NCBI RefSeq assembly: GCF_964340395.1
Contig: NC_135567.1
Span: forward strand, 9,327,984 to 9,391,983
DNA: 64,000 bases
DNA from: Glandiceps talaboti
Lineage: Eukaryota; Hemichordata; Enteropneusta; Spengelidae
Reading direction: 5' to 3'
This document shows positions 1 through 11,323 of the stretch, piece after piece. Position numbers and translations under genes: made by a program. Each line of letters starts with the position of its first letter. Positions within the stretch are counted from its first letter, which is position 1. The notes beneath the pieces are model-generated. The model worked only from the letters and a program-made list of their open reading frames with translations. It was not told the origin of the DNA and made no database searches.

Positions 1-227
1 TGAGACGCATGTGTAGCGCGTTTACTTACAAGAAATAAAATAATAATAATAACTAATTCCATATATTATGTTGTATTCCAATAAAAAAAAAATGTGTATA
101 GGAACAAAAAAATTAAAGACTGCCCATATGGAATGCATTTAGTTTAAATCTGGTATCTGATGGTATGCTGTAATGTTATTTTATTTCTGATGGTTTGACA
201 TTTGGATTTTATTTCTCTTATTTCAAG
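1..227. other. Upstream intron sequence of the LRR-GPCR gene
   Basis: AT-rich sequence with no recognisable exon. Because the next exon starts in codon phase 2, earlier LRR exons of the same gene must lie before the window. The polypyrimidine-rich end leads into the acceptor at 227. Confidence 0.5.
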
Positions 228-299
228 AATCCTGTCAGAAAACAGACTGAATAAACTGATTCGTGAGAGATTCTCTGGATTGAAAAGATTACATCTCCT
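228..299 (+). CDS. LRR exon of a leucine-rich-repeat GPCR (partial gene)
   Basis: This is a 72-bp exon encoding one 24-residue leucine-rich repeat (reads ILSENRLNKLIRERF, then SGLKRLHLL). It is flanked by an acceptor (TTATTTCAAG) and a donor (GTGAGTAC). It starts and ends in phase 2, as does the LRR exon at 1,510. Single LRRs on symmetric 72-bp exons are the standard build of LGR/relaxin-receptor ectodomains, where the repeats form the ligand-binding horseshoe. The intron between the two LRR exons is 1.2 kb and no further repeat was seen in it. The 5' part of the gene, with signal peptide and earlier repeats, lies outside the window. Confidence 0.8.
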
Positions 300-1509
300 G
301 TGAGTACATTTTGTGTTTAAAAGCTGGATTACAAAGAAAATGAAATTATGAATTAATAATTTGTTATGTCTGATTATATTCAAATGTTAAATACAACACC
401 TTAAGATCTTGTATAATGTATCATCTAATCACATGTTGCAATTAAAAAAAGAAGAAGCTTTTATATCACTGTAACTTTATCCAATTTTAATAGTGTCCAA
501 ATTATTCATCACCTTCGTAGATAAAATGACCTAGGTTAAAATGCATAAGCGGTTCATACATTTTAGCATTGAGCTTTCCATCTATCTTGTGACGGTACGA
601 ACGTCATCAGAATGGAATTCCTATAGTTACAGCTGTCAATTAAAAGTAAAAAAAAAAACATTTTAAAAACGTAATGGCGTCTTTCCGGTAACCCTGCCAA
701 CCCTAGTTTAAGCCAAAGAACTCTAAGCATGTTTGTATATTCAAAAAGGTAAAAAACAAAATGAAAATTTACATATATTAACTTTCTTGCAAAATTATCT
801 TCGTTCATTTATTTTTTTGAAATAAACTCATTTCAGGGAAATTGGGAGTTTCAAAACTGTAAGTGTAATTTATTTAGTACAATCTGCACATTGTACTAGT
901 CAACTTTACGTGTAATTGTCCTCTTTTACTTCTTGTACATCTCATCAAAAGTGTCACAAGCGTACTTTGACGAACGGGTATCTTGTCTTATTTCACACCC
1001 CAAAATAGAACAAACTTATATTAAAAATCCGACCTACCTACTATTTTTTCTGAAGAAAACATTTTTTTAAACCGTGCCTAAGTAATGATTATCACACTGT
1101 TCTACCACCTGGTGGTCAGTTGTAACTATGAAATTGTCATGCAGATAACATAACAGACAGTGCTGGAAAAATTGAACTGCCTGTGCCTTATAACCCGTGT
1201 AAGTCATATATGAGAACGGTTAGGATTTTAATAATGTATCTGCGATGTCACTCTTGCATCATGCATCATGGGGTCATGTCATTGGTACATATATGCTTAT
1301 CCTGAAACTGCAAATTTCGCAAAACAATACTGTGCTTTCAAGTACAAATAACGATCGCACCATCATCTACATATCATTTGTGTATAGATATGCAATACAG
1401 TTTTCAGGATTGCACTGTATTGCAAATAAGACTAGTATGCACGCGCACTAACGTTAGTAATCTCTGGTTCATACGGAATATTATATTGAAATATGATTTC
1501 TTTTTGCAG
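300..1509. other. Intron between LRR exons
   Basis: No coding exon, RNA gene or long repeat was recognised. Short open frames here have no similarity to the LRR consensus. Confidence 0.5.
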
Positions 1510-1581
1510 TGATCTCCGAAACAATCCAATTGTTTATTTCGAGAGAGACCTGTTTTCAGATTTAACAAGTCTACAGCTACT
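1510..1581 (+). CDS. Last LRR exon of the LRR-GPCR
   Basis: This 72-bp exon encodes an LRR (DLRNNPIVYFERDLF, then SDLTSLQLL). The acceptor is TTTTTGCAG and the donor GTAAGT. Its last two bases (CT) join the first base (G) of the 7TM exon to give Leu, so phases match on both sides. It is the repeat nearest the membrane. Confidence 0.82.
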
Positions 1582-2397
1582 GTAAGTTGTTTGATTCCTA
1601 GTATTTAACTCTTGTGTCGCTATAGGCAAGAACTTAATTAATGATGTTATGTTAATATCAAATGAAAAGAACGAGTGTATATATACTGTTTTCACACACC
1701 ATATTAGCAGAGAATTTGAATTTATTGATTCTAACCCTAATTCTAGTTCATCACACCTCTGACATTGATCCCGATCATAAATTTGATACATTTTTTTTTG
1801 CAATGTTTGAAAGCCGAGGACTGCCCAGAAAACGAACCTTTAATAGGAAAGACTACTAGTATTTTCTGCTTCTGCTTTTAAATTATCATAGCTAATTAAA
1901 TAAAAACATTTCACTGACCTCAAGAAATACAGCTAAAATTGTTTTTAGATACATTCATTAAAAACTATCAAAAGGTACTGTTCTGATATCAGCCCCCACA
2001 CCCTTGTCTGGGTTCAAGAAGGTCAGTAAAATTAACTGTTTACACACGCATTTACATATCTAAAGGTACCTTCATCATGAACATGGAGTTGATATAGCGC
2101 AAATGACATCATTCTCACTAAACTGAAAATATTTCAAATATTCTTTTACAAAGACTCTGAATGATTTTCTTGATTTTAGCTGAAAATGGTTTGGAGTTTT
2201 CTTGTACGAAGTAGCCACAAACGTTTAAACAGTTTATTTCCTGGGCGCACTTCTCGTTAAAACATTGTTAGGACCCCTTCGTCCTAGGTGGACGAATAAA
2301 CTATTTGTTTAATCAATTGATCAAACCAGGGAAAAACACAACTTTTAGAGTGTTGGTGTGAGGCTATAAATCCTAAAGGTTAGTTTTGTTATTCAAG
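1582..2397. other. Intron before the 7TM exon
   Basis: AT-rich intron with no recognised element. It ends in the acceptor TTATTCAAG. Confidence 0.5.
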
Positions 2398-3493
2398 GTA
2401 TTCCGATGTGTATGCCCTTTGCTGTATTGCTGGTACTCCAGAAGAAGTGATTGTAGAATGCTTGCCTGAAGCCAACGTATTTCGTTCTTGTAATGATTTA
2501 CTACCAAATACTGCTGTACGTGTCCTCGCTTGGATAATTGGTATATTGTCATTTTTGCTAAACCTATATTGTTTAGCATGGCGACTGCAGAAGGAACATC
2601 GATCTGAGCTCAAATCAGTTGATAACATCATGATTCTAATTATTACAATAGCTGATCTTCTAAAGGGTGTATATTTGATTATCATTGGCAGTGTTGACGG
2701 ATTCTACAGAGACGACTATATAATTAATGATATAATATGGCGTAGTAGTATTTTCTGTAAATTTGTTGGAATTCTAGCAAGTATGGCAGTTCAGATATCA
2801 CTCTATGTATTGACTGTCATGACTGTAATACGGTGCATAGTTCTTTCTAATCCATTGAAGATGATCCATGTGAGTCGCAAGCGGGCTGGTTCAATTACAG
2901 CCGTTGGCATAACCATTCATTTTGTATTTGCCATTCTACCCGTCTGTCCCATCAACTATTTCGGAGAACACTTTTATGGCGATAATTCTGTCTGCTTGCC
3001 ATTCCACCTTCGACATGACCGACCTCCTGGCTGGGAGTACTCATTTGTGATGTTTACCATGCTCGAAGTAATATACCTTATTACAATATCAACATGCTAC
3101 ATTATCATACTGGTTAAAAAGAATAAGAGTAGTAAAAAGGCTAGTGACAACCGACGGTGTCGTGTTCAAAAGAAGATGATAATCATGGTGATGTGTATAA
3201 TTGGTGCAGATATTCTAGTTTGGTTACCAATTGTCTTTGTTACCTTCGTGGGTATTGCCGGAGTGAAATTGTCAGGCATCGTGTATGCATGGATAGCAGT
3301 TACTGTTCTACCACTAAGTTCATTGGCTCATCCTTTTCTGTTTTACTTTACAACCGATAAATATAAATTTATAAACATCAGGAGAATACTGAAGAAGACA
3401 AAGGCCAAGTTAAGAAAGAAAGCAGAAGGAGGTATGGAAACTTTATTACAAAGAATGTTTTGTCAGAACTACTACATGTGTACGTTAAATTAA
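2398..3493 (+). CDS. 7TM exon of an LRR-containing GPCR (relaxin-receptor / GRL101-like)
   Basis: A single long exon encodes the membrane part of a class A receptor of the LGR type. It opens with the LGR hinge cysteines (ALCC ... ECLP ... RSCNDLL). Seven hydrophobic segments follow: TM1 (RVLAWIIGILSFLLNLY), TM2 (MILIITIADLLKGVYL), TM3 ending TVIRC where DRY is usual, TM4, a loop with Cys in NSVCLP, TM5, TM6 and TM7. TM7 carries HPFLF in place of NPxxY. A Lys/Arg-rich cytoplasmic tail follows and ends in TAA. A possible donor (GGAG|GTATGG near 3,431) would allow splicing to the exons downstream. Family knowledge: such receptors bind peptide hormones and signal through G proteins; the ligand here is unknown. 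The changed DRY and NPxxY motifs are real departures from the consensus. The acceptor at 2,397 and the phase match with the preceding LRR exon fix the start. Confidence 0.85.
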
Positions 3494-4327
3494 TGAAGTC
3501 TCGATATGAACCCAAAGTAATGATCAAGAGCTAGAAATGTGTCTTTTTCCTCATATCGCAATTTTCTTTTATGAGCTGAACTGATAGAATACATGCTAAT
3601 ATTTCATTCGTTTCACCTCTTGAGCACCAACACGCGATTTATTTGTACACAACACGGATATATAGTTAGGGTTTCAAGAGGTCGAGGCTTTTCGTAACAT
3701 GTGTGTCTCTTCCATTCTCTTTCATTTTAATACGCTGCCTCGTACGTTGCTTGTGAAACAATTGAGTTGACCTATTTAAAAAATTGCACATGCTACCACA
3801 AAAAAGGCTTTCCAGATACCACGAAAAGCTTGTCAGTCGCATTTTTTTATCGGTGCCTAATTATTTTATATTAAACACAAATTGATGAGTTAATATTTTA
3901 TTAAAACATAACTTCAAGACACTCTAGAATAGTATGAGGCCTCACAAATTGCTTTGTATGAGCGAAATTCGTTTCAAATGACAACTCAATAAGGTCTTAG
4001 AGGGGAATTTAAGGGGAACTCCACTCCAGGAAATACCGGTATCTTTTCATAAACGTTGGGATGTGGAATAATTTCACGATTTCGCATCACATACATTTCT
4101 TACTACTGGCAAACAGCACATGTTTACTCCATTCAACTTTATTGTTCTTGTAGCGTTAATGCTGTTGCATCACGGGATTTAGCAAACTTGGATATATTTG
4201 AGCTAAACCCCGAATATTCAAAAATCCTAAGCGCTTATAACCAGCAGATAAATAATCATAAATATGTATTGCTTGTCTCATATATTTGCATGATTTTAAT
4301 GCGTCAACCCTGAAATTAGTACATTAG
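3494..4327. other. Intergenic or intron stretch after the 7TM exon
   Basis: No secure exon. An open frame near 4,150-4,300 follows a possible acceptor (TTCTTGTAG) but has no recognised domain. Near 4,010 is a short motif (AAGGGGAACTCCACTCCAGG) that recurs in diverged form near 8,500 and 54,890, suggesting an old interspersed repeat. Confidence 0.4.
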
Positions 4328-4666
4328 CGAATAAGAATTTCAATTTTATGTTTCTTGGCAATCAATCCATTCCCTGGAATTTTCTTAACCAATACCATTG
4401 TATGTTCAAAAGGATTACGGAAGAAATTCAAACGACAGCAGATGTACATGACGAAAACATCTAGATTTTGTTGGACACCAGTATTTCAAAATGGTGATGA
4501 AATATCCATGATTAAACTAAGTGTGTTCAACAAATGGGATATAATTCTGAAAGAAGAGAGTCGAAGAATAACCGACGATCTACATACAGCTCTAAAATTA
4601 CTTCATGATGCCGAATGTTATCACGAAAACATAACAAACGAGGATGTCATGATTGATACAACTGAC
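4328..4666 (+). CDS. Putative exon: TM7-like start followed by a kinase-like segment
   Basis: This is an open frame ending in a good donor (ACTGAC|GTATGT). Its first part (LCFLAINPFPGIFLTN, then GLRKKFKR) resembles the end of a GPCR TM7 (NPF) with a basic tail. Its last part (ALKLLHDAECYHENIT, then NEDVMID) resembles kinase subdomain VIb (LH...HRD..xxN.L.D) with HEN in place of HRD, so catalysis would not be expected. The exon lies between the 7TM exon and the repeat-coding exon at 5,284, and the phases allow joining to the latter. It could be an alternative or continued 3' part of the receptor, or debris of a second receptor copy. The 5' splice boundary was not identified. The kinase reading is my inference from a short motif. 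Confidence 0.4.
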
Positions 4667-5283
4667 GTATGTTTTGTTTGTCATTTTTGTTACATTTGAT
4701 TTTGTATCCGAAATATTTTGTTTAAGTAATTTGATTTCTGATGTAGGTGACGATGTTGATGATGTTTTGTTGTTGTTATTTCGTTGTTGTTGTTTTTTGT
4801 TGTTGCTGCTGCTGCTGTAGAGATACTGTTTTTGTTCAGATGTTTCGTCTAAACACGCTTCTAAAGTCATCGACTTTTATTGATGATCATGATAAATTAC
4901 TCGAGTCAGTATTTTCTTCATAAGACAAAAATTTCATAAGCATTCAAGTTTATGTGTCGCGAATTAACACAATGAGTGATTGAACAAAACGTAAATTCTC
5001 TTCCGTTCGATTACTTACACTTTAGAAGTTCCTAAGGTTTAGTTGACCTATATGTACAAAAACAATATTTTAAACTGTTTTCCTTTTATGATTACTGATA
5101 TATTCGTAACACTTTTATTCAAGAATTGTTTTTTGCTACTGCCTGCTAATATAATAGTGGACAACACGGGGTCTATTAGATTAGATATGGGTATGACAGT
5201 ACATTTATGTTTACACTAACATGTTTAGGAGGAAATCCTTATTCATTAATTAAGATATTATTGGCAAATTTGCATTTTATTAG

Positions 5284-7020
5284 GACACATGCTCTGGAGC
5301 ATTCTTGATGTGTGAAAATCCAAAGAAAAAACCAGAGAAGACAGATTCAAGTGAACCAAACAGTAAGGAATCAAAAGGCAGTAAAGGGAAAGATGCAGGT
5401 ATAAAGAAAACACAAAACCTACAAAACAAGAACTCGGAGGCGATTGACAAAAAAGAATCTGAAGATGCGGAAAATGATAAACCAGGAGTCATCCAAGAGA
5501 GCAGTTCTAACATGGAAATGTCTGAAAACCTGCAAAATTCACAATCAGGGGCCATCGAAGGAAATGATACGTACACTGATGATTTAGGTAACTTAGAAAG
5601 CAAGGAACCTGATGTAAACCAAGAGAAAGACACAGATATGAAGCAATATGAACACCTAGAAAGTAAGGAATCTGAAGCCAACCGTGAGAAAGACACAGGC
5701 ACCGAGCAATGTGAAAAAGTAGAAAGAAAGGAGTCTGAAGACCACTTATGGAAAGATACAGGCATAAATGAAAGTGAAGAATTGGAAAGTAAGGAATCTG
5801 AGGCCAACCAAGTGAAAGATACAGCCAGAAAGCAATGTGAACAACTGGAAGGCAAGGAACCTGAAGCCAACCGAGGGAAAGATACAGGCAGTAAGCAGTG
5901 GAAACAACTGGAAGGCAAGGAACCTGAAGACAACCGAGGGAAAGATACAGGCAGTAAGCAGTGGAAACAACTGGAAGGCAAGGAACCTGAAGACAACCGA
6001 GGGAAAGATACAGGCAGTAAGCAGTGGAAACAACTGGAAGGCAAGGAACCTGAAGACAACCGAGGGAAAGATACAGGCAGTAAGCAGTGGAAACAACTGG
6101 AAGGCAAGGAACCTGAAGCCAACCGAGGGAAAGATACAGGCAGTAAGCAGTGGAAACAACTGGAAGGCAAGGAACCTGAAGACAACCGAGGGAAAGATAC
6201 AGGCAGAAAGAAACAACTGGATGGCAAGGAACCTGAAGCCAACCGAGGGAAAGATACAGGCAGTAAGCAGTGGAAACAACTGGAAGGCAAGGAACCTGAA
6301 GCCAACCGAGGGAAAGATACAGGCAGTAAGCAGTGGAAACAACTGGAAGGCAAGGAACCTGAAGCCAACCGAGGGAAAGATACAGGCAGAAAGAAACAAC
6401 TGGAAGGCAAGGAACCTGAGGCCAACCGAGGGAAAGATACAGGCAGTAAGCAGTGGAAACAACTGGAAGGCAAGGAACCTGAAGACAACCGAGGGAAAGA
6501 TACAGGCAGTAAGCAGTGGAAACAACTGGAAGGCAAGGAACCTGAAGACAACCGAGGGAAAGATACAGGCAGTAAGCAGTGGAAACAACTGGAAGGCAAG
6601 GAACCTGAAGACAACCGAGGGAAAGATACAGGCAGTAAGCAGTGGAAACAACTGGAAGGCAAGGAACCTGAAGCCAACCGAGGGAAAGATACAGGCAGTA
6701 AGCAGTGGAAACAACTGGAAGGCAAGGAACCTGAAGCCAACCGAGGGAAAGATACAGGCAGTAAGCAGTGGAAACAACTGGAAGGCAAGGAACCTGAAGC
6801 CAACCGAGGGAAAGATACAGGCAGAAAGAAACAACTGGAAGGCAAGGAACCTGAAGCCAACCGAGGGAAAGATACAGGCAGTAAGCAGTGGAAACAACTG
6901 GAAGGCAAGGAACCTGGAGCCAACCAAGGGAAAGATACTGGCAGTAAGCAATGGAAACAATTGGAAGGCAAGGAACCTGGAGCCAACCAAGGGAAAGATA
7001 CTGGCGGGAATCAGTGTTAA
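5284..7020 (+). CDS. Exon coding a 20-residue tandem-repeat, charge-rich tail
   Basis: The frame is open from a possible acceptor (TTTTATTAG|GAC) to a TAA stop, about 578 codons. The first residues (GAFLMCENPKKKPEK) are followed by a Lys/Glu/Asp-rich, Ser-poor tail. From about 5,848 the DNA is a 60-bp direct repeat, about 19 units, coding GKEPEDNRGKDTGSKQWKQL plus Glu. Some units lack two codons (RKKQLEGKEPEANRGKDTG). Units at 5,600-5,850 are diverged, while those after 5,870 are nearly identical. No hydrophobic core or catalytic motif is visible, so it should be disordered and highly charged. It may be the C-terminal tail of the gene upstream (phase-compatible with the exon ending at 4,666) or a separate gene. 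Start codons inside the exon are also possible (ATG at 5,308). Function unknown. Confidence 0.55.
   Translation, partial: DTCSGAFLMCENPKKKPEKTDSSEPNSKESKGSKGKDAGIKKTQNLQNKNSEAIDKKESEDAENDKPGVIQESSSNMEMSENLQNSQSGAIEGNDTYTDDLGNLESKEPDVNQEKDTDMKQYEHLESKESEANREKDTGTEQCEKVERKESEDHLWKDTGINESEELESKESEANQVKDTARKQCEQLEGKEPEANRGKDTGSKQWKQLEGKEPEDNRGKDTGSKQWKQLEGKEPEDNRGKDTGSKQWKQLEGKEPEDNRGKDTGSKQWKQLEGKEPEANRGKDTGSKQWKQLEGKEPEDNRGKDTGRKKQLDGKEPEANRGKDTGSKQWKQLEGKEPEANRGKDTGSKQWKQLEGKEPEANRGKDTGRKKQLEGKEPEANRGKDTGSKQWKQLEGKEPEDNRGKDTGSKQWKQLEGKEPEDNRGKDTGSKQWKQLEGKEPEDNRGKDTGSKQWKQLEGKEPEANRGKDTGSKQWKQLEGKEPEANRGKDTGSKQWKQLEGKEPEANRGKDTGRKKQLEGKEPEANRGKDTGSKQWKQLEGKEPGANQGKDTGSKQWKQLEGKEPGANQGKDTGGNQC
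5848..7012 (+). repeat. 60-bp coding minisatellite, about 19 units
   Basis: Direct tandem repeat with unit 60 bp and 54-bp variants, so the frame is kept. Units differ mainly at an Asp/Ala codon (GAAGACAACC or GAAGCCAACC). The sequence contains no stop in several frames on both strands, so long shadow frames overlap it. Confidence 0.95.
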
Positions 7021-7979
7021 CAACGAGAAAATGAAGAATCTGGTGACAAACAAGAAGAAAATACATATGGGCAGCAGTCTGATAACTAATAGAATAAATA
7101 ACATTTGCCCAGGAAAAGATATATATATATAAATAAATATGGAAAACGTGGAGAAAGTGAATATTTGGCAATGCCAGTAAATTGTAGTCTGAACTAGGTG
7201 TAAGTCTAACTAAGGCTAACCAAGAGAAACATTTCTTTAAAAAATATAGGGTTGTCGATCATTATCAGTAACTGTATTTGTGTTGGTTTCAGTAAGCATA
7301 TTATTGAATTAGTTTCAAGGTAAATTTTCATTTTTGATGATCAAATTACTGGAATTTACTATTGCAATAGATATTCTGGATCTGTATAACTTACTTCTCA
7401 AATGTCATGTACGGTTGGGTATGGTATAGTATTTTACACAGTACTGATGTATTTGACATAATGAATTTGCATGCATTTATTTATTTAGTGGTGGTTGGAT
7501 ATTTAGAGTAACCGTTTAGACAAGTCAAAATAAGGGTTGACTTTGAAGCAATTGTAATATATATTCTTGTTAGTGCACCTCTCTCAACATTTAATACTAA
7601 ACAAGATATCAAAATGTAAGCGGTGTAATATGTGTAAAGATGCGTTTTTTGAAGATTTGGCTAATAAGGATATTTATGAACTATTATATGTGCATACACG
7701 AATGCAAGTAACATTTCTGTGGATAGCGCTGATGACGACAAATCACTCTAGCACCGTTTTGAGGTCGTGAAACTATCTCCTTTCTTTGTTAGTGTAAAGT
7801 GTAAATATACGAGTATTTAGTATGTGTGTAAATTTATGCAATAACTATAGTCTGTATAAGGTATGTAATGCTTCATTATGCTAGCAACATGATATTGAGA
7901 TTATTAATAGGAATGACATAATGCAATATAGACTGTAGAATTACTAGTGTTAATACACCTAGTTACAAGTTATATATCC
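7021..7979. other. No recognised gene
   Basis: AT-rich sequence following the stop of the repeat-coding exon. A short open frame at 7,620-7,720 (contains EDLANKDIYEL) faintly echoes one near 4,180 (RDLANLDIFEL). I could not assign either to a family. Confidence 0.35.
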
Positions 7980-8215
7980 TCTTTGCGCCCAAGTCATCAT
8001 ACAACACCCAAGGTTCCCAGAACAAGACTCAAATCGTATGGAGATCGATCTGTGGAACCAACTGTGCCGAGTATGGAGACTTTCAAATTAAGACTAAAGA
8101 CATACCTTTTTGAGAGAGCTTAGCTATAGCAATATCTATTGTAAAGCGCCATGGTCCATCATTGGTGGATACTAGGCGTTATATAAATCTCTTTATTCAT
8201 ATTATTGATAAGTGT
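7980..8215 (+). mobile_element. 3' end of a CR1/L2-type LINE, 5' truncated
   Basis: The translated end reads RSVEPTVPSMETFKLRLKTY then LFERA and stop. This matches the usual C-terminus of CR1/L2 reverse transcriptases (lWN.LP..lR...s...Fk..LKTyLF). The 3' UTR hallmark follows: GTAAAGCGCC ... GGCGTTATATAAAT. Only the last 80 or so codons are present and the frame is damaged upstream. It is a dead-on-arrival retrocopy. Confidence 0.7.
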
Positions 8216-9214
8216 GTTGTAATATGGAGAAAATAAAATAAATTGAATCATCAGAAACCATTATTATACAAAGTGAAAGTGACCTATGCGTCGTTAAGTA
8301 ATTAGTTTAATTATTTCCATAATATATACAAGCAAGGCATGCATTTGTTTTTGTCTGGACCATGCAAGTAATATGTCTTTAGATAGGTATCAAATAAAGA
8401 AACCCACATGAGCTCTCATTTAAAATCATCAAACTAATTTGATAAGGCACATCTCTCCTGTTGATACTATCAAAAACATATAAACCTTACATTTAAAAGG
8501 GGAAGTGCCACTCTAGTAAATGTAGATATTGTCATACACTTTGAGTTCTGGAGAGTCATATCTTGATTGCACATTGCATTAATATTGGTTGGTAAGATAT
8601 ATCATTATTGAATCTCTCTTTCCTCTATATTGTTCTTTCAGTGATAAACTATTACCTGTTAGGTCTTTACACATGATTATTCATAACATGTTAGTGATGT
8701 CATCAAACGTGTCACCTGACTAGATAACGTCTTAGAAATCATAAATGCAGTGAAGGACAGAACGTTATGGAAAGTTTTCGCCACCCAAACTCGGTCGTTA
8801 AAAGTGAAAGCATTCATAAGATGCACATAATGCCTTACTTCGTTCACATACGTAGTCATGAATATGATAGAAAATGAAAAATGCTTTTAAAATGTAATTT
8901 CGTGTTGTCATTGTAAAACATACGTACTTAATGACCTATAAGAAACAAGAACATAATCATCACACATTTAAAATAACTGAACATAAATTAGAAAATTGTC
9001 TGTGAAAAACTTAAGTACTTTATTAGAACCATTTACCACGGTGAACTTTCATTAAAAAGTTTAATAAATCGAGCATAGTAGCAAGTAACACCATAACTGA
9101 AGATTTGACGATAATAAACAGCGTCTTGAAAAACGGTCTAAACAAGTCTAAACTAATAAACAATTATAAACCTGAAAATATCAGATAATACTAGATTATG
9201 ACACGAACTACAAA
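8216..9214. other. No recognised gene
   Basis: AT-rich spacer. Around 8,490-8,660 is a diverged copy of a repeat also seen near 4,010 and 54,890-55,060 (it ends TGTTCTTTCAGT). No exon was identified. Confidence 0.35.
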
Positions 9215-11250
9215 TAAGGCTTTTTCGTTTTTTATTTTTACATTTTTATTACATGGAAAATATACAGATTACAGACAAAAGAGAAAACGAAGAAAAAAGA
9301 CTCTTAGAGAAAAGAACACAACAAAACATGAAATATTGAAGGCCAGTGAACTTGCTCTCAGTATGCAAATATGAAAAGGCAATTTACCATAGTCGGTTAC
9401 ATGATCACATGACTTGGAATAAACCACCCCAAGTGTCGTCAAACTTTTCTTTTGTGTATATGTCTTTCAGTCTGAAGGGTTGTAATAACATGAAGGTGGA
9501 AAAGGTCTTGCTTTTGTACTTTTAGTTTTTGTGTGTAAATAAATCACTTTGCCTGAATTATGCAGCAGCTAAGAATGTGTTTGATTTCTTTTTCATTTGT
9601 AATTTCGAACATGACGTCCCTGGACACACCTGTTATTAAACATAGCCATTGTGTCATGCCTTACTAGAACCTGTCAATGGACTTACAATCGCAAGAATAG
9701 TGCAACAAAGTGTCTTTCTCCTCACAATAGCTACAACTATCTGATAGTGTTACATGAAAATATCATGTGCACAATTTTAAATTGGAAGATAATTAATTTT
9801 ATTTCGCTCATGCACGTAACTGGAATCTTATAGACATTTTCCCAATCTCCGTGAATCAGTGGGAAAACACTCCGCCATTTTGTTTGATTAAATACTTCAT
9901 GGGGTGTCGCATACTTAGAAATACAGTGTACAATTTCCCAGGTTTTGTCTAAGAATCTGTGTTGTCTTTCTGCGTATTTGCATTGTTTACAATGGTTGCC
10001 TTCCAGTGATGTGGTATTGCAGATTTCACTGATACATATTGCAGGAAGTTATGTGTTATCCCATTGTATTTGCGAACAATGGAATCATACTTTAGGAAAG
10101 TACCGGAATTGTCAAATGCATCCTCTAGTTTCTTTACACCAGCTTGATACAAGTCTTTGTAAAATAATGAACTTTTACCTTTGGTAACAATAGAAAGATT
10201 AAACCAAACAGATTTTTTGTTTGTGATTCAGTATGATTTAACCGGTTAATATTTGTTTGTAGAACACTGGCAATTCTTTCCTAATGTATGATTTGTCACA
10301 ATTAGAAGAGACAAAGTCATTAAATTAAATTTTACTAAAGAAACTCACTGTGTAAGACTTCCCATCTACCAGCTGGCTATAGAAGAAGCCTTTTCACCCA
10401 GACTGTCTTTATTGCCTTTTCCGTGGCGTTCAAAATCAATCATATTTAGGCCGTCATTTTCAAGTGAACTTGAAATGGTACACTTTTTAATCTTGTCCGG
10501 CTTACCAGACCAGAGAAAGTTGTAGATGGCTGTATTCGTTTGATGACACGGTCAGTAGCGGGTAAAACTGAGGCTACATTAGAGAGCTGTGTTATGGCAA
10601 GCGTTTTAGTAATAGTAACTTTACCAATTAATGAAAGATTGCGCTGTGACCAAATGTTCAGCACTGCTTAAGTCTATTGTCAAAATAACACTTACATCAA
10701 TTTCTGATCAGAAGTTAACCAGATTCCGAACGAGGAAACAGGTTCGTTTGATCATTTTAAACGTAACGGTTTTTATTCTGAAGGAATACACGAGGTTTTC
10801 CCAACCGTGATTCCGTTTTGCCACAGTTAGGTTTGAGGGCAGCACCCCAATCAAATAAAATAAGTACAATAAGTGAATTTTGAATACTAATAAAGTCTCT
10901 CATAAAAAGGGTGGTGTCGTCTGAGAGTTGTTAGATGTTTACCTCCACATCCGGGTGATTAATGCCTTCAATTGCAGTTACATATCTTGATCGCAAGCAT
11001 TTCTACAGCAATTACAAATAGAAGTTCAGAAACGAGACAGCCTTGCCTAACGCCTGTACTAACAGGAAATAAAACAATGCCTTATTTCTGCTCAAAATAC
11101 TTGTCATTAAAGGTAAAATAATTACATCTAAGAACAAGTTCAGCCGATCTCAGAAGTAGGTTGTGTTACATTGCATCATGGGAATAAACAGAACTGTTTA
11201 TGGAATAGTTGAACTGTGAAATTGTTCAACCATTGCACAAACACTTCTGC
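9215..11250 (-). mobile_element. Degenerate L1/Tx1-like LINE, C-terminal half
   Basis: On the minus strand, pieces of a reverse-transcriptase ORF appear in order. Near 11,060 is TGVRQGCLVSELLF, the RQGCPLSP motif before the YADD box. Near 10,660-10,450 is LNIWSQRNLSLIGKVTITKT, the post-RT region typical of L1/Tx1. Near 10,150-9,950 is GTFLKYDSIVRKYN then SAIPHHWK. The frame is interrupted by stops and shifts. A T-rich run on the plus strand at 9,216-9,245 may be the poly-A end. This is a dead copy. Assignment to L1/Tx1 is by motif memory only. Confidence 0.6.
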
Positions 11251-11323
11251 TGACACCCATGAGGCACAGATGCCCACATAACTGACAACTTAAATTGTAT
11301 GTGTCTCTGAAATGGCGCTTAAT

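Noticed and set aside
4140-4313. Exon after the acceptor-like TTCTTGTAG
   Set aside because: The open frame has no donor in a fitting place and no recognisable domain. Its faint likeness to a frame near 7,650 is too short to support a gene.
5280-7171. Antisense and alternative-frame open frames of 430-570 codons
   Set aside because: They arise because the 60-bp unit has no stops in several frames. Only the plus frame starting at 5,284 extends with non-repetitive, diverged units and has a splice-like start.
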